11,146 nucleotides of DNA, taken from assembly GCA_964496365.1 (NCBI GenBank), contig CAZBZK010000046.1, positions 1 through 11,146 of the forward strand, given 5' to 3'. Below the pieces are notes generated by a model. The model was not told the DNA's origin. It worked only from the letters and a program-made list of their open reading frames with translations, and did not search any database. The position numbers were made by a program, and so were the translations under genes. How positions within the stretch are numbered: position 1 is the stretch's first letter; every line of letters starts with the position of its first letter. Below, piece after piece: positions 8,781 to 11,146 of the stretch. Source of the stretch: AB-629-J13 sp964496365 (GTDB taxonomy: Bacteria > Fidelibacterota > Marinisomatia > Marinisomatales > AB-629-J13).

Positions 8781-8798
8781 ATACTGACTGGTCGGTTT
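8781..8798. promoter_or_regulatory. Candidate TetR operator of the fad operon
   Basis: The + strand reads ATACTGACTGGTCGGTTT. The core half-sites ACTGAC and GTCGGT (the latter reading ACCGAC on the other strand) flank a two-base centre, giving a near-perfect dyad of the ACYGACYRGTCRGT type often bound by TetR-family proteins. Around the centre at 8789/8790, six of eight base pairs are symmetric. A TATAAA hexamer on the minus strand (8796-8801) abuts the dyad and may be a -10 element. A TTGACT lies at 8815-8820, but the 13-base spacing is too short for a normal pair, so no promoter is called. Binding by the adjacent regulator is inference. Confidence 0.55.
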
Positions 8799-8864
8799 AT
8801 ATTACGCATAACCAAGTCAAATTAAAACATTTTTTTCCATGATTTTAATCAAATTACGGACAAG

Positions 8865-8888
8865 GGTATTATCCATATGGATAATACC
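8865..8888. repeat. Perfect 24-base zero-loop palindrome
   Basis: Half-site GGTATTATCCAT (8865-8876) is followed directly by its exact reverse complement ATGGATAATACC (8877-8888). Flanking CAAG (8861-8864) and CTTG (8893-8896) extend the symmetry imperfectly. There is no T-run on either strand, so it is not a standard intrinsic terminator. It sits exactly where homology to the YHYH gene ends, in the gap upstream of the fad operon. It could be an operator or a junction formed at the deletion that truncated the pseudogene. Confidence 0.75.
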
Positions 8889-9090
8889 AACTCTTGTGAG
8901 GTGATGAATGGTCCGTACTGATAACAATCCAGTTAGCGTCAGCATCTACATCAACGTACTTAAAATATTATTGAAAAAATTCGGAGTTCTGGATGTAATA
9001 TCGGTGAAACAATTATCAAGTGTAATTTCTCGGTTGTCCAAAAAGTATCGTGGGTGAAAAAATGAAGATGATAAAACTCAGGTGTTTCAT
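8869..9090 (-). pseudogene. Truncated, decayed tandem copy of the YHYH lipoprotein gene
   Basis: The minus strand from an ATG at 9088-9090 reads MKHLSFIIFIFSPTILFGQP, a signal-peptide-like start preceded by AAAAAGGGGG. It stops at 9016-9018 and 9013-9015. The same frame resumes similarity to the neighbouring YHYH protein: pseudogene FFQ*YFKYVDV against FFQKYFKCVDV, then IVISTD and PHKSWYYP against IVISTD and PHKSWYFP. The in-frame TAA at 8968-8970 replaces a Lys AAA codon. The frame ends at a TAA (8869-8871) inside the palindrome, so the downstream YHYH-motif region is absent. At DNA level the stretch around TTAAAATATTATTGAAAAAA matches the functional gene at 29 of 35 bases by hand count, with a one-base length difference nearby. 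The leader CTTAAAAAGG also occurs before the intact gene. The coding sequence before the shared block is about 18 codons shorter than in the intact gene, and it carries a non-lipoprotein-type signal. Confidence 0.8.
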
Positions 9091-9178
9091 ATTATCCCCC
9101 TTTTTAAGACAAAATAGAATTGTTGATTAAATTTTGAATCTATAAGTCCAATATAGAATTTAACGTTTATTGAAATGA

Positions 9179-10075
9179 CTAATTACATTCGTCATAATAC
9201 TGCAATTCGGGAGTGAATTCATGATTTGGAAATTGGTCCAGACAAATGTGAGTGTGGTAGCGTTCTATGAAATGAGTAGTACCTTCTTCATCAATTAAAT
9301 CATGAACATGTCCGTTCTGCGCATCGAAACCGGAGTTATCCGGAGTATCACCATTTAATTCTGTGCAACCCAGAATGACAGTCCCCTCGCACATGATTCC
9401 ATACACCTCAATTTCTGCTGAACCTGGTGTGGGTGTTTCAATCAAACCTTCATATTCCAAAACTTCCAAAGGACCCTTGGTGGTGGTGTGATAATGATAC
9501 ATCCCAGACATTTCCGGATGAGCATTGTAAAAATCAAAACTGTACTTTTCATCTTCTATATCATCGTTGGGACCTGCAAGTGAATTAAAAATGAAAACAC
9601 CATCCAGTGCGATTCCAGCTGGACCTAAATCAAATTCATGAGGGTCTGTACCCACCACACCATCTACTCCGAATTCATCAATCTGGATTCCCCTTGGCAC
9701 AGGAGAAATGGGAATAGTGAGTGTTAGGTTTTGTGTGCTTATGGAATTCGGATTTTGATAATAGCCATCTCCCTGACTTACATAATCTATGTTATTTGGA
9801 TGTGCATCGGGAAAATACCAGCTTTTGTGAGGAGGAACTCCGTCAGTCGAAATTACAATTTGATCATTAGAAACTTCCACATCCACACATTTAAAATATT
9901 TTTGAAAAAATAACGGTGCGTTTTCGTTGATATCCTCTGAACAGTTTCCCAAAGTAATTTCTTCCTCAGGAATGATATTCTCACCAATGGATGGTGGTTC
10001 TTTTTTGTCCTCGCAGGAAAGGATGAAAATATTTAAAAAAGAAAGTGTTGCAATTTTAGGTATGGCTGGTTTCAT
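9179..10075 (-). CDS. YHYH-domain lipoprotein
   Basis: Secreted lipoprotein of 298 residues. An N-terminal hydrophobic stretch ends in a lipobox (FILSC, Cys21) followed by EDKKEPP, so it should be lipid-anchored. The mature part carries the YHYH family signature GIALDGVFIFN (153-163), the name-giving GMYHYH (191-196), and the typical YGIMCEGTVILGCTEL (225-240). Further His clusters, NGHVHD (254-259) and RYHTHIC (272-278), together with Cys229, Cys237 and Cys278 suggest metal binding, but the family has no firmly established activity that I know of. The start is supported by AAAGGA five bases upstream (complement of 10081-10086). The gene follows the FGE-fold lipoprotein gene with a 99-base gap, and a broken duplicate lies just downstream. 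The duplication suggests a locally expanding surface-protein family. Confidence 0.85.
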   Translation of the reverse strand: MKPAIPKIATLSFLNIFILSCEDKKEPPSIGENIIPEEEITLGNCSEDINENAPLFFQKYFKCVDVEVSNDQIVISTDGVPPHKSWYFPDAHPNNIDYVSQGDGYYQNPNSISTQNLTLTIPISPVPRGIQIDEFGVDGVVGTDPHEFDLGPAGIALDGVFIFNSLAGPNDDIEDEKYSFDFYNAHPEMSGMYHYHTTTKGPLEVLEYEGLIETPTPGSAEIEVYGIMCEGTVILGCTELNGDTPDNSGFDAQNGHVHDLIDEEGTTHFIERYHTHICLDQFPNHEFTPELQYYDECN

Positions 10076-10174
10076 ACGATTCCTTTTTAAGTTTATTTAT
10101 GTCAGGCAAATTACTCATGATAATATTCTGAATTCAATCATTCTATACATCCAAATTCGTGTGGTTTAAACGAT

Positions 10175-11113
10175 TTAATCAACGTCTCTCACACAACGAA
10201 ATCCATAGTTATTATAGCTTTCCAACGGATTAGCACTGGTACGATACCATGTTTTTAAATATAAGGTATCACTTATCCAACTACCGCCTCTTCTAACCCT
10301 TTGATTTCCAGATTCTCCTGACCACCAAGAGTCTGTCCATTCCCAAACATTACCTGCCATATCATAAAGTCCAAAAGGGGAGGGACTGTCATCCGTTTCA
10401 AATCTGTCAAAATCATAAGAATTCCCATTATAGTAACCAACAGGAGTTACACCATTATCAAAAGGGTCTCCACTATTTAGAAAATTCGCATTTCTTCCTG
10501 TGATAAAGTCACCAAAAGGATAATCTCTACCGGAATTACTTCTGGCTGCTTTTTCCCATTCAAATTCGGTGGGTAATCTCCAGCCATAAAACCGGGCAAA
10601 AGCAATGGCACCAAACCACGTTACTTCCACAACAGGGTGATACTCTTTTCCAAGTTCGATATAGAATTCATTTTCATGAAAATAAATTTTGTTAAATCCA
10701 TTTAAATTGTAAAATAAATACCAACCTGGATTATATTTAGAATCTCCTTCATAAAATCCCTGAATGCTATCATTGGAAAACTGTAGTAGATTTAACGTGT
10801 TTGCTTCAGATAGAAAATGCCTAAATTTTTTATTGGTTACTTCATATTTCATAATTTCATATTTAAAATCAATAGTTTTTATTTCATCCATTTCACCAAA
10901 AGTGTATTCACCAGAAGGGATGGATATCCACATACAGGAGGATGGTTCAATTTCTGTTGTTCCTCCTGAACAGATTCCACATTCATCCACGTAGGCTTGA
11001 CCATCGACAATACCGGCACAATCTATTTTGTCTTTTTCTTTTTTATCATCACAGGAAATATATAAAAAGGATAAAATCAAATTAAGATATAATAAATTAT
11101 GTTTGACAGTCAT
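10175..11113 (-). CDS. FGE-sulfatase (SUMF1)-fold lipoprotein, probably non-catalytic
   Basis: Secreted protein of 312 residues. A hydrophobic N-terminus ends at Cys21 (LYISC, then DDKKEKDK), which resembles a lipobox although the Tyr at -3 is atypical. A short DCAGIVDGQAYVDECGICSG segment (31-50), a linker motif I associate with Marinimicrobia and related surface proteins, precedes an FGE-sulfatase domain from about residue 62. Domain hallmarks are IPSGEYTFGE, YEVTNKKF, VVEVTWFGAIAFARFYGWRL, LPTEFEWEKAAR, FGLYDMAGNVWEWT, RRGGSWIS and the terminal YGFRCVRD. True formylglycine-generating enzymes have two copper-binding cysteines after RGGS; here those positions are Ser and Leu. The protein therefore probably uses the fold for binding rather than catalysis. 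It is the first gene of the lipoprotein pair. No Shine-Dalgarno is seen; a 22-base dyad lies just upstream instead. Confidence 0.88.
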   Translation of the reverse strand: MTVKHNLLYLNLILSFLYISCDDKKEKDKIDCAGIVDGQAYVDECGICSGGTTEIEPSSCMWISIPSGEYTFGEMDEIKTIDFKYEIMKYEVTNKKFRHFLSEANTLNLLQFSNDSIQGFYEGDSKYNPGWYLFYNLNGFNKIYFHENEFYIELGKEYHPVVEVTWFGAIAFARFYGWRLPTEFEWEKAARSNSGRDYPFGDFITGRNANFLNSGDPFDNGVTPVGYYNGNSYDFDRFETDDSPSPFGLYDMAGNVWEWTDSWWSGESGNQRVRRGGSWISDTLYLKTWYRTSANPLESYNNYGFRCVRDVD

Positions 11114-11118
11114 ATCAA

Positions 11119-11140
11119 AATTATCACAAGTGTGATAATT
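11119..11140. promoter_or_regulatory. 22-base inverted repeat at the start of the FGE-fold gene
   Basis: Half-site AATTATCACA (11119-11128), spacer AG, then the exact reverse complement TGTGATAATT (11131-11140). It ends five bases before the start codon of the FGE-fold gene, where a Shine-Dalgarno would normally be. It could be an operator for an unidentified regulator or a 5'-UTR hairpin with a very small loop. The arm order (TCACA before TGTGA) is opposite to a CRP site. Confidence 0.6.
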
Positions 11141-11146
11141 AAAAAT

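Noticed and set aside
8796..8820. Sigma-70 promoter TTGACT ... TATAAA for the fad operon
   Set aside because: The spacer is only 13 bases. The hexamers are suggestive, but the spacing is outside the working range.
9131..9163. Hairpin CTATA-loop-TATAG with outer AAATT/AATTT downstream of the YHYH gene
   Set aside because: The stem is short, almost all A/T and interrupted by a six-base bulge. It is expected by chance in such AT-rich sequence.
10175..11113. Active formylglycine-generating enzyme or serine/threonine-kinase-associated FGE protein
   Set aside because: The catalytic cysteines are missing, no kinase domain is fused, and no sulfatase gene is present in the window.
11119..11140. CRP/FNR site for the FGE-fold gene
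   Set aside because: The half-sites occur in the reverse order (TCACA then TGTGA with a 2-base gap) and the spacing does not fit CRP or FNR.

Overview
The window looks like a chromosomal segment of a marine, Gram-negative FCB-group bacterium. My best guess is Candidatus Neomarinimicrobiota (SAR406/Marine Group A) or a close relative. The reasons are the AT-rich composition, a TonB-dependent receptor with an N-terminal carboxypeptidase-regulatory-like region, a lipoprotein carrying a 'DC-x-G ... DECGICSGG' motif before an FGE-sulfatase fold, and a YHYH-domain lipoprotein. This assignment comes from recognising the families, not from a marker gene. No rRNA, tRNA, CRISPR array or insertion sequence was seen.

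Layout. Positions 1-2225 (+) hold a TonB-dependent outer-membrane receptor whose 5' end lies outside the window. It converges, with only 4 bases between stop codons, on a compact five-gene minus-strand operon (8769 down to 2230). In order of transcription the operon is: TetR-family regulator, VLCAD/FadE-type acyl-CoA dehydrogenase, FadA-type thiolase, HlyIII/PAQR (TrhA) membrane protein, and a FadN-type fusion of 3-hydroxyacyl-CoA dehydrogenase and enoyl-CoA hydratase. The three enzymes cover all four steps of fatty-acid beta-oxidation. The same enzyme set forms the fadNAE operon of Bacillus subtilis. The TetR protein is the likely acyl-CoA-responsive repressor, and a TetR-style inverted repeat lies 14 bases upstream of its start codon. 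Two ATGA stop/start overlaps and a Shine-Dalgarno that shares a base with a stop codon tie the genes together translationally. The most unusual member is the HlyIII/PAQR gene placed between thiolase and fadN.

Positions 8770-9178 look like a 409-base gap. They contain the TetR operator candidate, a perfect 24-base palindrome, and a previously open gene that is now a pseudogene. This pseudogene is a truncated, stop-riddled tandem copy of the 5' part of the neighbouring YHYH gene, including its ribosome-binding site and start.

Positions 9179-11113 (minus) hold two secreted lipoprotein genes: the YHYH-domain protein, and upstream of it an FGE-sulfatase-fold protein that lacks the two catalytic cysteines of true formylglycine-generating enzymes. 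Both have a Cys at residue 21 followed by an acidic-DKK stretch. A 22-base inverted repeat sits directly against the start codon of the FGE-fold gene at the right edge of the window.
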